Assembly: GCA_965116945.1 (NCBI GenBank)
Contig: OZ220734.1
Coordinates: forward strand, 1,488,001 to 1,552,000
Origin: Plut-88900 sp965116945
GTDB taxonomy: Bacteria; Chloroflexota; Dehalococcoidia; Plut-88900
Reading direction: 5' to 3'
Length of the DNA: 64,000 nt
In this document: piece after piece, positions 57,851-64,000 of the stretch
Layout: the number at the start of each line of letters is the position of its first letter
Position numbering within the stretch: the stretch's first letter is position 1
Translations under genes and position numbers: made by a program
Notes under the pieces: model-generated
Told to the model about the DNA's origin: nothing
The model's input: only the letters and a program-made list of their open reading frames with translations
The model's database searches: none

Positions 57851-59248
57851 ATGGCTACAGGAAAAGTTGTACAGGTTATCGGCACCGTAGTGGACGTGGA
57901 ATTCCCTCCCGACTCGCTTCCCGCCCTCTTCAACGCCCTTGTTGTGCCAATTGATGGCACGAGCTTGACACTGGAAGTCCAGCAGCACATCGGCAACAAC
58001 TGGGTGCGTTGCTTGGCATTCGCCCCTACCGACGGCTTGGCCCGGGGCGTCGATGCCGAAGACACCGGACAGCCCATTGCAGTACCTGTAGGGCGTGGCA
58101 CCTTGGGGCGGCTCTTCGACGTGACCGGCACACCCTTGGACAATTTGGGAGACGTTCCCGCCGAAGAAAAATGGCCCATCCACCGAACTCCCCCCACGCT
58201 TGAAGAGCAGGAGACCCAGACCCAGATGCTGGAGACGGGCCTGAAGGTCATTGACCTGACCACGCCCTTCACCCGGGGTGGAAAGATCGGAGCCTACGGC
58301 GGTGCGGGTGTCGGTAAGACGGTTATTATTCAGGAACTTATTCGCAACATTGCCACGGAGCACGGAGGATTCTCGGTCTTCGCTGGCGTGGGAGAGCGCT
58401 CCCGAGAAGGTAACGACCTCTGGCATGAAATGCAGGAGTCGGGTGTCATAGACAAAACGGTCATGGTGTTTGGCCAGATGAACGAACCCCCTGGAGTCCG
58501 CCTGCGGATTGCCCTCACAGGACTAACCATGTCCGAATACTTCCGTGACCGGGAGCGGCAGGACGTCCTCCTGTTCATCGACAACATATACCGCTACATA
58601 CTTGCGGGTATGGAAGTGTCGGCATTGCTCGGACGAATGCCATCGGCGGTGGGTTACCAGCCGACTCTGTCCACGGAGATGGGTGATCTTGAAGAGCGGA
58701 TCACGACCACTAAGTCGGGATCTATCACCTCCTTCCAGGCAATTTACGTTCCAGCTGACGACTACACCGACCCCGGTGTAGCCACGACCTTTGGGCACCT
58801 TGACGCTGTGATTGCCCTTGAGCGGTCCATTGCGGCCCAGGGTCTGTACCCGGCCGTAGACCCACTCACATCCAACTCACGAATTCTCGATCCCCAGGTA
58901 GTGGGCGACGAACACTATGAAGTGGCTCAAGGTGTGCAGGGAGTGCTCCAGCGCTATAAGGACCTCCAGGACATCATTGCCATTCTCGGTGTTGAAGAGC
59001 TGAGTGAGGACGACAGGCTGACTGTGGCCCGTGCCCGGAAGATACAGCGTTTCCTATCCCAGCCAATGTTCGTGGCCGAGGCCTTTACGGGTACTCCCGG
59101 CCGTTACGTGCCCATCAAGGAGACCGTACGTGGCTTCAAGGAAATCTTGGAAGGCAAGCACGACGCTCTTCCGGAACAGGCCTTCTACATGGTAGGCAAT
59201 ATCGAAGAGGCCGTTGAAAAGGCGGCCAGCATGGCAGCCGAGGGATAA
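57851..59248 (+). CDS. atpD: ATP synthase subunit beta
   Basis: Catalytic F1 subunit, 465 residues. P-loop GGAGVGKT (150-157), GERSREGNDLWHEMQESGV with the catalytic Glu, and EVSALLGRMPSAVGYQPTLS. The DELSEED equivalent is ELSEDD. Slightly unusual wording, NIYRYILAGMEVSA where most have FRFTQAGSEVSA, marks it as divergent but functional. GGAGA precedes the ATG. Confidence 0.97.
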   Translation: MATGKVVQVIGTVVDVEFPPDSLPALFNALVVPIDGTSLTLEVQQHIGNNWVRCLAFAPTDGLARGVDAEDTGQPIAVPVGRGTLGRLFDVTGTPLDNLGDVPAEEKWPIHRTPPTLEEQETQTQMLETGLKVIDLTTPFTRGGKIGAYGGAGVGKTVIIQELIRNIATEHGGFSVFAGVGERSREGNDLWHEMQESGVIDKTVMVFGQMNEPPGVRLRIALTGLTMSEYFRDRERQDVLLFIDNIYRYILAGMEVSALLGRMPSAVGYQPTLSTEMGDLEERITTTKSGSITSFQAIYVPADDYTDPGVATTFGHLDAVIALERSIAAQGLYPAVDPLTSNSRILDPQVVGDEHYEVAQGVQGVLQRYKDLQDIIAILGVEELSEDDRLTVARARKIQRFLSQPMFVAEAFTGTPGRYVPIKETVRGFKEILEGKHDALPEQAFYMVGNIEEAVEKAASMAAEG

Positions 59249-59262
59249 GGGGCGAGACAGTT

Positions 59263-59700
59263 ATGCCTCTGCAATTCGAAATCCTTACCGCCGAGCGCCG
59301 TGTCTACTCCGACGAGGTGGACATGGTGGTAGCCCCTGGGCTGCTCGGAGAGTTGGGCGTTCTTCCCAACCACGCCCCACTTCTTACCCCCCTCCAGCCC
59401 GGCGAGCTGCGAATCAAAAAAGGCTCGGACGAGGTCATTATTGCTGTTTCAGGAGGGTTCCTGGAAATGTTCCAGGACCAACTGACCATCCTCGCCGACG
59501 CCGCAGAGCGCGCTGAAGAGATCGACGTGGAGAGGGCACAGAAAGCCATGGCCCGAGCGCAGGAACAGGTTAAATCCGGCGCCTCCGACGCGGACCTCGC
59601 TGTCGCCTTGGCTGCGATCAGGCGCTCTCAGTTGCGTATGAAGGTCGCCGAGCGTCGACGGAGACGGGGTGGTGGCGGGGTGCCTTCGGCTCAGCCGTAG
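59263..59700 (+). CDS. atpC: ATP synthase subunit epsilon
   Basis: 145 residues: N-terminal beta sandwich (LQFEILTAERRVYSDEVDMV, GELGVLPNHAPLLTPLQPGE) and C-terminal helical hairpin that can inhibit hydrolysis (ADAAERAEEIDVERAQKAMA and on). Last gene of the operon. The 114-bp gap to convergent rex shows no clear terminator. Confidence 0.95.
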   Translation: MPLQFEILTAERRVYSDEVDMVVAPGLLGELGVLPNHAPLLTPLQPGELRIKKGSDEVIIAVSGGFLEMFQDQLTILADAAERAEEIDVERAQKAMARAQEQVKSGASDADLAVALAAIRRSQLRMKVAERRRRRGGGGVPSAQP

Positions 59701-59814
59701 TCCTTGTTTCTAACCTCTGCCTGACTACGGCCAATACCGTCTTACTCACGAATCAGGGCCTCGAAGTGCCCGCAGCTGCTTGCCTGTTCGCGCGAAGAAA
59801 CAGCCTTGGCCGGG

Positions 59815-60444
59815 CTACCCCTCTGTTGCCCTAAGGTGGAAGGTGAGAGTCTGCAAGGAAAGAACGGGGTCTATGTTGCGGACCCATACTCCCTCGGGGA
59901 CCTGGGGTGAAATCGGAGCGTAATTGAGGATGCCCTTCACGCCGCTTTCTATCAGCAGGTCCACTACCCCCTGAGCATGTTCCTCGGGCACTGCTACAAT
60001 ACCGATGTGTACGCCTAAGTCTCGGATCACGGGCCCCAGGTCTTCCATTGAACGGATGGTGACACCGTCCAACTGGGTCCCCATCAGGCTCGGGGACGCG
60101 TCAAAGATTGCTACTACCTTGAAACCCTCTCTCGAAAACCCGGGATAGCTGATGATAGCCCGTCCCAGCCGACCCACGCCCACCAGGGCTGCTCTCCAGT
60201 CTTGGTCCAGACCCATGATATTTCTGAGTTCCTGCAGCAGATAGCCCACGTTGTACCCTCGGCCCTGCTTCCCGAACCGCCCAAAATAACTGAGGTCTTT
60301 ACGTATCTGGGCTGGTGTTATCTGGAGCCTGTCACCGAGCGCGTGAGAGCTCACTACTTCGATCCCAGAGTCCTTCAGCTGGGTTAATGCCCTGACGTAA
60401 AGCGGCAGTCGTAACACTACTACGTCCGGGATTGCGCCATTCAT
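59815..60444 (-). CDS. rex: Redox-sensing transcriptional repressor Rex
   Basis: 209 residues. N-terminal winged helix (LPLYVRALTQLKDSGIEVVS, ITPAQIRKDLSYFGRFGKQG) and a Rossmann domain (AALVGVGRLGRAIISYPGF) that senses the NADH/NAD ratio; GILNYAPISPQVPEGVWVRN is the family C-terminal motif. Rex leaves its TTGTGA-N6-TCACAA operators when NADH is high. Candidate operators are seen at etfBA and at the ATP synthase promoter. It converges on the ATP operon. Confidence 0.94.
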   Translation of the reverse strand: MNGAIPDVVVLRLPLYVRALTQLKDSGIEVVSSHALGDRLQITPAQIRKDLSYFGRFGKQGRGYNVGYLLQELRNIMGLDQDWRAALVGVGRLGRAIISYPGFSREGFKVVAIFDASPSLMGTQLDGVTIRSMEDLGPVIRDLGVHIGIVAVPEEHAQGVVDLLIESGVKGILNYAPISPQVPEGVWVRNIDPVLSLQTLTFHLRATEG

Positions 60445-60497
60445 GGTCGAGAAGCCTGGTCCTTTCCTCTATTCCAGCGTGACCGGTGTGGGGTCTT

Positions 60498-60521
60498 CCA
60501 GTTACGAAACATGATAACTGG
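60498..60521. promoter_or_regulatory. 24-bp palindrome upstream of rex
   Basis: CCAGTTA (60498-60504), ten bases, TAACTGG (60515-60521), 54 bp ahead of the rex ATG. Next to it, 60527-60537, is TTGTGAAAAAT, a single Rex-type half site. The palindrome may be an operator for another regulator. Confidence 0.4.
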
Positions 60522-60692
60522 GCCGATTGTGAAAAATAGTCTAAAGCTTCGGCAGCCCAATTTTAGAACGGGCTTGGAAGGCCGTCAATAGAGATTGAGT
60601 ATCTCCACGCCATCAACGGAAGCGCCTCTTGTGAACTCGGGGGAAGCGATCCCTTATCGGAGATACCGGTCCGGTCTCAGGGAGACGGAACT

Positions 60693-61043
60693 TTAGCTGC
60701 CTCGTACCTCGGCGGCCAACTGGGAGAATCCGGCCGGGTCCCTTAGAGCTAAATCAGCCAGGGTCTTGCGGTCCAGGCTGATGTCCTGTTGCCTGAGAAG
60801 ATACATAAACGCACTGTAGGAAAGGCCCTCGCTCCGGGCTGCGGCGTTGATGCGGGTAATCCATAGCCGTCTGAAGTCCCGTTTCTTTTCGCGGCGGTGC
60901 CTGTAGGCATAGCTAAGGGACTTCAGCATGGCCTCGTTGGCCCTGCGGAAAAGAGTGCTCTTGCTGGCCCTCTGACCACGGGTCAGCTTCAAAATCTTCT
61001 TGTGTCGTCTTCGGGTTGTCGGCCCGCCTTTTACCCGTGGCAA
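60693..61043 (-). CDS. rplT: 50S ribosomal protein L20
   Basis: Essential for early 50S assembly, and in several bacteria the repressor of this operon. 116 residues starting MPRVKGGPTTRRRHKKILKL, with GQRASKSTLFRRANEAMLKS and RRLWITRINAAARSEGLSYS. Last gene of infC-rpmI-rplT. Confidence 0.97.
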   Translation of the reverse strand: MPRVKGGPTTRRRHKKILKLTRGQRASKSTLFRRANEAMLKSLSYAYRHRREKKRDFRRLWITRINAAARSEGLSYSAFMYLLRQQDISLDRKTLADLALRDPAGFSQLAAEVRGS

Positions 61044-61096
61044 TGTATCTCTCCGGTGATCAAATCAGGGGCGTCGTTGGGGCGTTGGGACTGTCG

Positions 61097-61300
61097 TTAC
61101 GGCAGGCCGTAGGGCAGCGTCTTTGCTATCTTGCGCTTGTCGCTGGGAGCCAGGAGGTGCATCTCTGAATAGAGTCGCTTTACCCTTTTAGGTTTCTTTC
61201 TACGCAGGTGACTCTTCCCACCCTTGGCCCGAAGGATTTTTCCTGTTCCAGTAATGTGGAAGCGCCTCTTGGCGCCCTTATGTGTTTTAAGTTTTGGCAT
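61097..61300 (-). CDS. rpmI: 50S ribosomal protein L35
   Basis: 67 residues starting MPKLKTHKGAKRRFHITGTG with GGKSHLRRKKPKRVKRL. GAGGAAG lies before its ATG. It overlaps the end of infC by 14 bp, and 53 bp separate it from rplT. Confidence 0.96.
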   Translation of the reverse strand: MPKLKTHKGAKRRFHITGTGKILRAKGGKSHLRRKKPKRVKRLYSEMHLLAPSDKRKIAKTLPYGLP

Positions 61301-61844
61301 CTGCTTCCTCTGGAGCCGAACCCTGGACTCCGTCCTTGCGGCCCGGAACCAGCACCATGCTCATCATTCGTCGTTCCATTATCGGCGGGGTTTCCACACG
61401 TGCACTTTCCATCAGCGATCTGGCTACTTTGCCCAGCAATTGGTTGCCGATCTCCGGGTGGGTCATCTCCCGCCCACGGAATTGCACCGACACCTTTACC
61501 TTGTCCCCTTCTGCAAGAAACTCCCGTATCTTGCTGGTCTTCCGCTGCATGTCATGGTCGCCTATCCGTGTCCTCATCCTCACCTCACGCATCGCCGACG
61601 ACTTTTGAGACTTCTTGGCCTCACGCTCCTTCTTCGCCTGCTCGTAACGGAACTTTCCGTAGTCCATCAGGCGGCAGACAGGAGGGTCGGTGTTGGGTGC
61701 AACCTCCACCACGTCGACACCGTTTTCCCGGGCGACTCTAATCGCTTCCGGTACCGGCATTACTCCAAGCTGCTCATTGTCCAGGCCGATGACCAGCACC
61801 TCGCGTGCTCGTATTCTGCCGTTGGTTCTATAGTCTCGGACTAT
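61287..61844 (-). CDS. infC: Translation initiation factor IF-3
   Basis: Checks the start codon and keeps subunits apart. The conserved protein begins at DYRTNGRIRAREVLVIG and includes DVVEVAPNTDPPVCRLMDYG, KFRYEQAKKEREAKKSQ and the C-terminal REMTHPEIGNQLL. No ATG, GTG or TTG is close to that point. ATA at 61842-61844 has GAGG eight bases upstream, so a non-AUG start is proposed, as infC genes often use rare start codons for autoregulation. A GTG 19 codons further up (61901) lacks a ribosome-binding site and adds unconserved residues. Confidence 0.9.
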   Translation of the reverse strand: MVRDYRTNGRIRAREVLVIGLDNEQLGVMPVPEAIRVARENGVDVVEVAPNTDPPVCRLMDYGKFRYEQAKKEREAKKSQKSSAMREVRMRTRIGDHDMQRKTSKIREFLAEGDKVKVSVQFRGREMTHPEIGNQLLGKVARSLMESARVETPPIMERRMMSMVLVPGRKDGVQGSAPEEADAKT

Positions 61845-61946
61845 GCGTATAACCTCGCTGCAAGATTTTCGGAGACCCCGAAAGTGGCGGGAATATAGCA
61901 CAAGGCTATTTAGGCGTCAATTTCCCACCTCTCGACACCCCCAAGT

Positions 61947-61952
61947 ATTATA
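61947..61952 (-). promoter_or_regulatory. -10 box of the infC operon
   Basis: TATAAT on the minus strand, about 100 bp ahead of the proposed infC start. No good -35 was found. Confidence 0.4.
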
Positions 61953-62073
61953 TATCAAGTCTAGCCAATGCCCTAGTTGACCTGAGAAATTAGCTCGCTC
62001 CTCTATGCGATATCAGCCATTGTATGTGGCATTTGGCAAGTAAAGCGGCCCTCACTTTGATACCATTTCCAGA

Positions 62074-62766
62074 GTGAAAGCGCGACCGTTACACCCGTGG
62101 AACATGTCCTCCAGTGAGGCAATAGATATTCAACGTGAGTTAGCTGATAGAGTAGTCACTCGCTCCTTTGAAGGCGACCCCCGGGTGGTAGCCGGTCTGG
62201 ATATTTCGGGTGTGGGCCCCGACGGTCGAGCCACGGCGGCCGTTGTGGTCCTGACATACCCGGAACTGGAAACCGTCGAGTGCCAAGTAGTTTCTTCTGA
62301 AGTGAGCTTTCCATACATACCGGGATTACTGTCCTTCAGAGAGGCGCCGGTTTTGATTCCCGTTCTTGAATCGCTGGTTAGCAAACCTGACGTCCTGCTC
62401 ATTGACGGCCAGGGCATCGCCCACCCGAGACGCTTCGGCATCGCATGTCACCTGGGCCTCCTGTTCGACATACCTACAATTGGTTGCGCCAAATCCAGGC
62501 TGGTAGGCGCCTACGATGAACCTGAGGTGTTTCGAGGGAGTCACACAAAGCTCGAGCATGGGGCAGAGGTTATCGGGGCTGCACTCAGGACCCGTGATGA
62601 AACTAGGCCCATATTCGTGTCCATCGGACACAAGGTAGACCTGGAATCTGCCCTTCGAATCGTACTCACCTGTTCTCCCAAGTACAGGGTCCCGGAACCC
62701 ACGCGTCGGGCACATCTTGCCGCCGCCGGTAAAATCGAGCCGTTGGCCCCCTCAAATTGGTGTTAA
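62074..62766 (+). CDS. nfi: Endonuclease V
   Basis: Nicks DNA near deaminated adenine (hypoxanthine). 230 residues from GTG 62074, which keeps the conserved LHPWNMSSSEAIDIQ beginning; the internal ATG 62104 would cut it off. Metal ligands are D43 (VAGLDISG), E90 (LLSFREAP) and D111 (LIDGQGIAHPRRFG). The FPYIPG motif (79-84) is the strand-separating wedge region. It is followed after 58 bp by prfB. Confidence 0.94.
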   Translation: MKARPLHPWNMSSSEAIDIQRELADRVVTRSFEGDPRVVAGLDISGVGPDGRATAAVVVLTYPELETVECQVVSSEVSFPYIPGLLSFREAPVLIPVLESLVSKPDVLLIDGQGIAHPRRFGIACHLGLLFDIPTIGCAKSRLVGAYDEPEVFRGSHTKLEHGAEVIGAALRTRDETRPIFVSIGHKVDLESALRIVLTCSPKYRVPEPTRRAHLAAAGKIEPLAPSNWC

Positions 62767-62824
62767 AATCATCCAACTTACGACTGGCGGATCTACTCTT
62801 GGTACATCCGATAAAGAGAGCGTC

Positions 62825-63935
62825 ATGGAAGAGCAGAAGCGCGATATAGAGGAACTGCAGGCCCGCACCACTTACCTCCTGGACCGTCTTTGACGTCGCC
62901 GGCAAGAAACGTGATGTCGAGACCCTCGAGAAGGACGCCTCCAGCCCCGATTTGTGGAACGATCCCTCGTCCGCTCAGTCCACCATGCGCCGCCTCTCCC
63001 AGCTCAACGAGGAGATCGCTCTCTGGAGCGATCTCGAGAGTGCCGTAGGCAACCTGGCCGACCTGATCGATCTCTCCGTAGAGACCGGAGACCTCTCTCT
63101 GGAGGGCCAGATTGGAATCGAGATTTCCGATCTTAGCTCACGGCTTGACCGGCTGGAATTCAGCCTCGCCCTTAACGGGAAATACGACCGGGACTCGGCT
63201 CTTGTGGCCATTCACTCGGGAGCCGGGGGAACAGAGTCCCAGGACTGGGCCGAGATGTTGATGCGGATGTATCTTCGCTGGGGTGACACAAAGGGACGAC
63301 AGACCAGGGTCCTGGATTTATCACCTGGCGAGGAAGCGGGTATAAAGAGCGCCACCCTGGAGATAGACGGGGCGTGGGCCTATGGCTATCTCAAGTCCGA
63401 AAGGGGCGTGCACCGTCTCGTCAGGCTTTCCCCATTTGACGCCGATCACTTGCGCCACACCTCCTTCGCCCTCGTGGAGGTGCTACCCCAGACAGAATAT
63501 GACATCGACATCACCATAGACCAGGATGACATCAAAATCGACTACTTCAAGTCCAGTGGGGCGGGCGGCCAGCACGTGCAGAAGAACCTGACAGCAGTCA
63601 GACTTACGCACCAGCCTACCGGAATAGTTGTGACCTGTCAGAACGAGCGCTCCCAGCTACAGAACCGAGAGACGGCCATGAAGGTCCTACGCGCAAGGCT
63701 CCTGGAGATAGAGCTGAACAAGAAGGCAGAGGAACAGGCCCGACTCAAGGGTGAGCACGTGGAGGCGGGCTGGGGAAACCAGATTCGGTCCTACGTTCTG
63801 CATCCCTACAAGCTCGTGAAAGACCATCGATCGGGTTTTGAGTCAACCAATCCTGACTCGGTCCTGGAAGGCGAGCTTGATCCGTTGCTGGATGCTTATC
63901 TCAAAGCCATGATCGGGAGCGGTGCCGCGAGTTAG
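62825..63935 (+). CDS. prfB: Peptide chain release factor 2, with programmed +1 frameshift
   Basis: Releases peptides at UGA and UAA. The first frame starts ATG 62825 (MEEQKRDIEELQARTTYLLD) and reaches CTT-TGA-C at 62888-62894; shifting +1 continues into GKKRDVETLEKDASSPDLWN and the rest of RF2. The UGA-recognising SPF tripeptide is in RLSPFDADHLRHTSF, and the catalytic GGQ is in SSGAGGQHVQKN. Total about 369 residues. The stop is TAG 63933-63935. AAAGAGAG precedes the ATG. Confidence 0.97.
62885..62894 (+). promoter_or_regulatory. prfB frameshift site
   Basis: CGT-CTT-TGA-C: the CTT slippery codon and in-frame UGA followed by C, the standard RF2 autoregulatory site. The internal Shine-Dalgarno usually found three bases upstream (AGGGGG type) is not seen; the bases there are CTCCTGGACCGT. 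Confidence 0.92.
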
Positions 63936-64000
63936 GAGTCTTTGATCTCGGTTTCGTCAGCCTTCTTCACCTGCCAGAGCCTTTGGGCTGCGGTGAAATA
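63932..64000 (-). CDS. Possible 3' end of a convergent gene (partial)
   Basis: An open frame entering from the window edge on the minus strand encodes 22 residues (YFTAAQRLWQVKKADETEIK and DS) and stops at TAA 63932-63934, overlapping the prfB TAG. Close convergent spacing makes a real gene likely, but the fragment is too short to identify. Confidence 0.35.
   Translation of the reverse strand, partial: YFTAAQRLWQVKKADETEIKDS

Noticed and set aside
62891..62893. In-frame TGA that could make prfB look broken
   Set aside because: CTT-TGA-C is the standard programmed frameshift site and the +1 frame continues as normal RF2.

Overview
The window looks like a chromosomal segment of a free-living bacterium with a high-fifties GC content, most likely a Chloroflexota member of the Dehalococcoidia/SAR202 kind. 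This placement is inference from gene content: an uninterrupted str-S10-spc-alpha ribosomal supercluster without tuf, zinc-binding forms of S4, S14 and L36, an archaeal-type short SAH hydrolase, a fused phosphoglucose/phosphomannose isomerase, and several CoA-, flavin- and TPP-dependent catabolic enzymes. No rRNA genes, CRISPR arrays, prophage or transposase genes were seen.

Layout. 1-5 kb (+): a SAM-cycle cluster (mtnA, mtnP, a rhodanese, ahcY, metK). 5-9.3 kb (+): phosphohexomutase, bifunctional sugar-phosphate isomerase, acyl-CoA dehydrogenase and a GlcG/HbpS-like protein, closed by a bidirectional terminator. 9.3-30.2 kb (-): one compact translation supercluster running from rpsL through rpsG, fusA, the S10 and spc genes, secY, adk, map, infA, the alpha genes, truA, rplM and rpsI, with a good sigma70-type promoter upstream of rpsL. 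30.4-34.7 kb: a membrane protein of unknown function, a Cas4-like PD-(D/E)XK protein, rsmG, a flippase-like membrane protein and a 2-hydroxyacid dehydrogenase. 34.7-36 kb (-): a small Gly-rich gene and five tRNA genes. 36-41.6 kb: a peripheral metabolism group (M20 amidohydrolase, TPP decarboxylase-like enzyme, PPOX-fold protein, homocysteine methyltransferase-like protein, Zn-type dehydrogenase). 41.6-43.2 kb: a gene-poor, repeat-rich stretch with phased 11-bp repeats, a consensus promoter without an evident ORF, and a 52-codon gene. 43.4-52 kb: etfBA, a second EF-G-like GTPase, a membrane-anchored gluzincin-like protein, a class III CoA transferase, a bifunctional-nuclease-domain protein and an SRPBCC protein. 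52.1-59.7 kb (+): the complete F1Fo ATP synthase operon, carrying an extra small gene between atpG and atpD and an a subunit with a large hydrophilic insert. 59.8-64 kb: rex, the infC-rpmI-rplT operon, endonuclease V, and prfB with a programmed frameshift.

How the parts may fit together. The SAM-cycle genes recycle methylthioadenosine and S-adenosylhomocysteine, and an inverted repeat ending at the ahcY start codon suggests translational control there. The redox repressor Rex is encoded next to the ATP synthase operon. TTGTGA-N6-TCACA-like sites sit on the etfBA promoter and, less perfectly, over the ATP operon -10 box, so a small Rex (or CRP-family) regulon linking NADH status to electron transfer flavoprotein and ATP synthase is a testable inference. 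Several ribosomal proteins carry unusual acidic or basic tails, and one of these (S3) is encoded out of frame over the start of the next gene.
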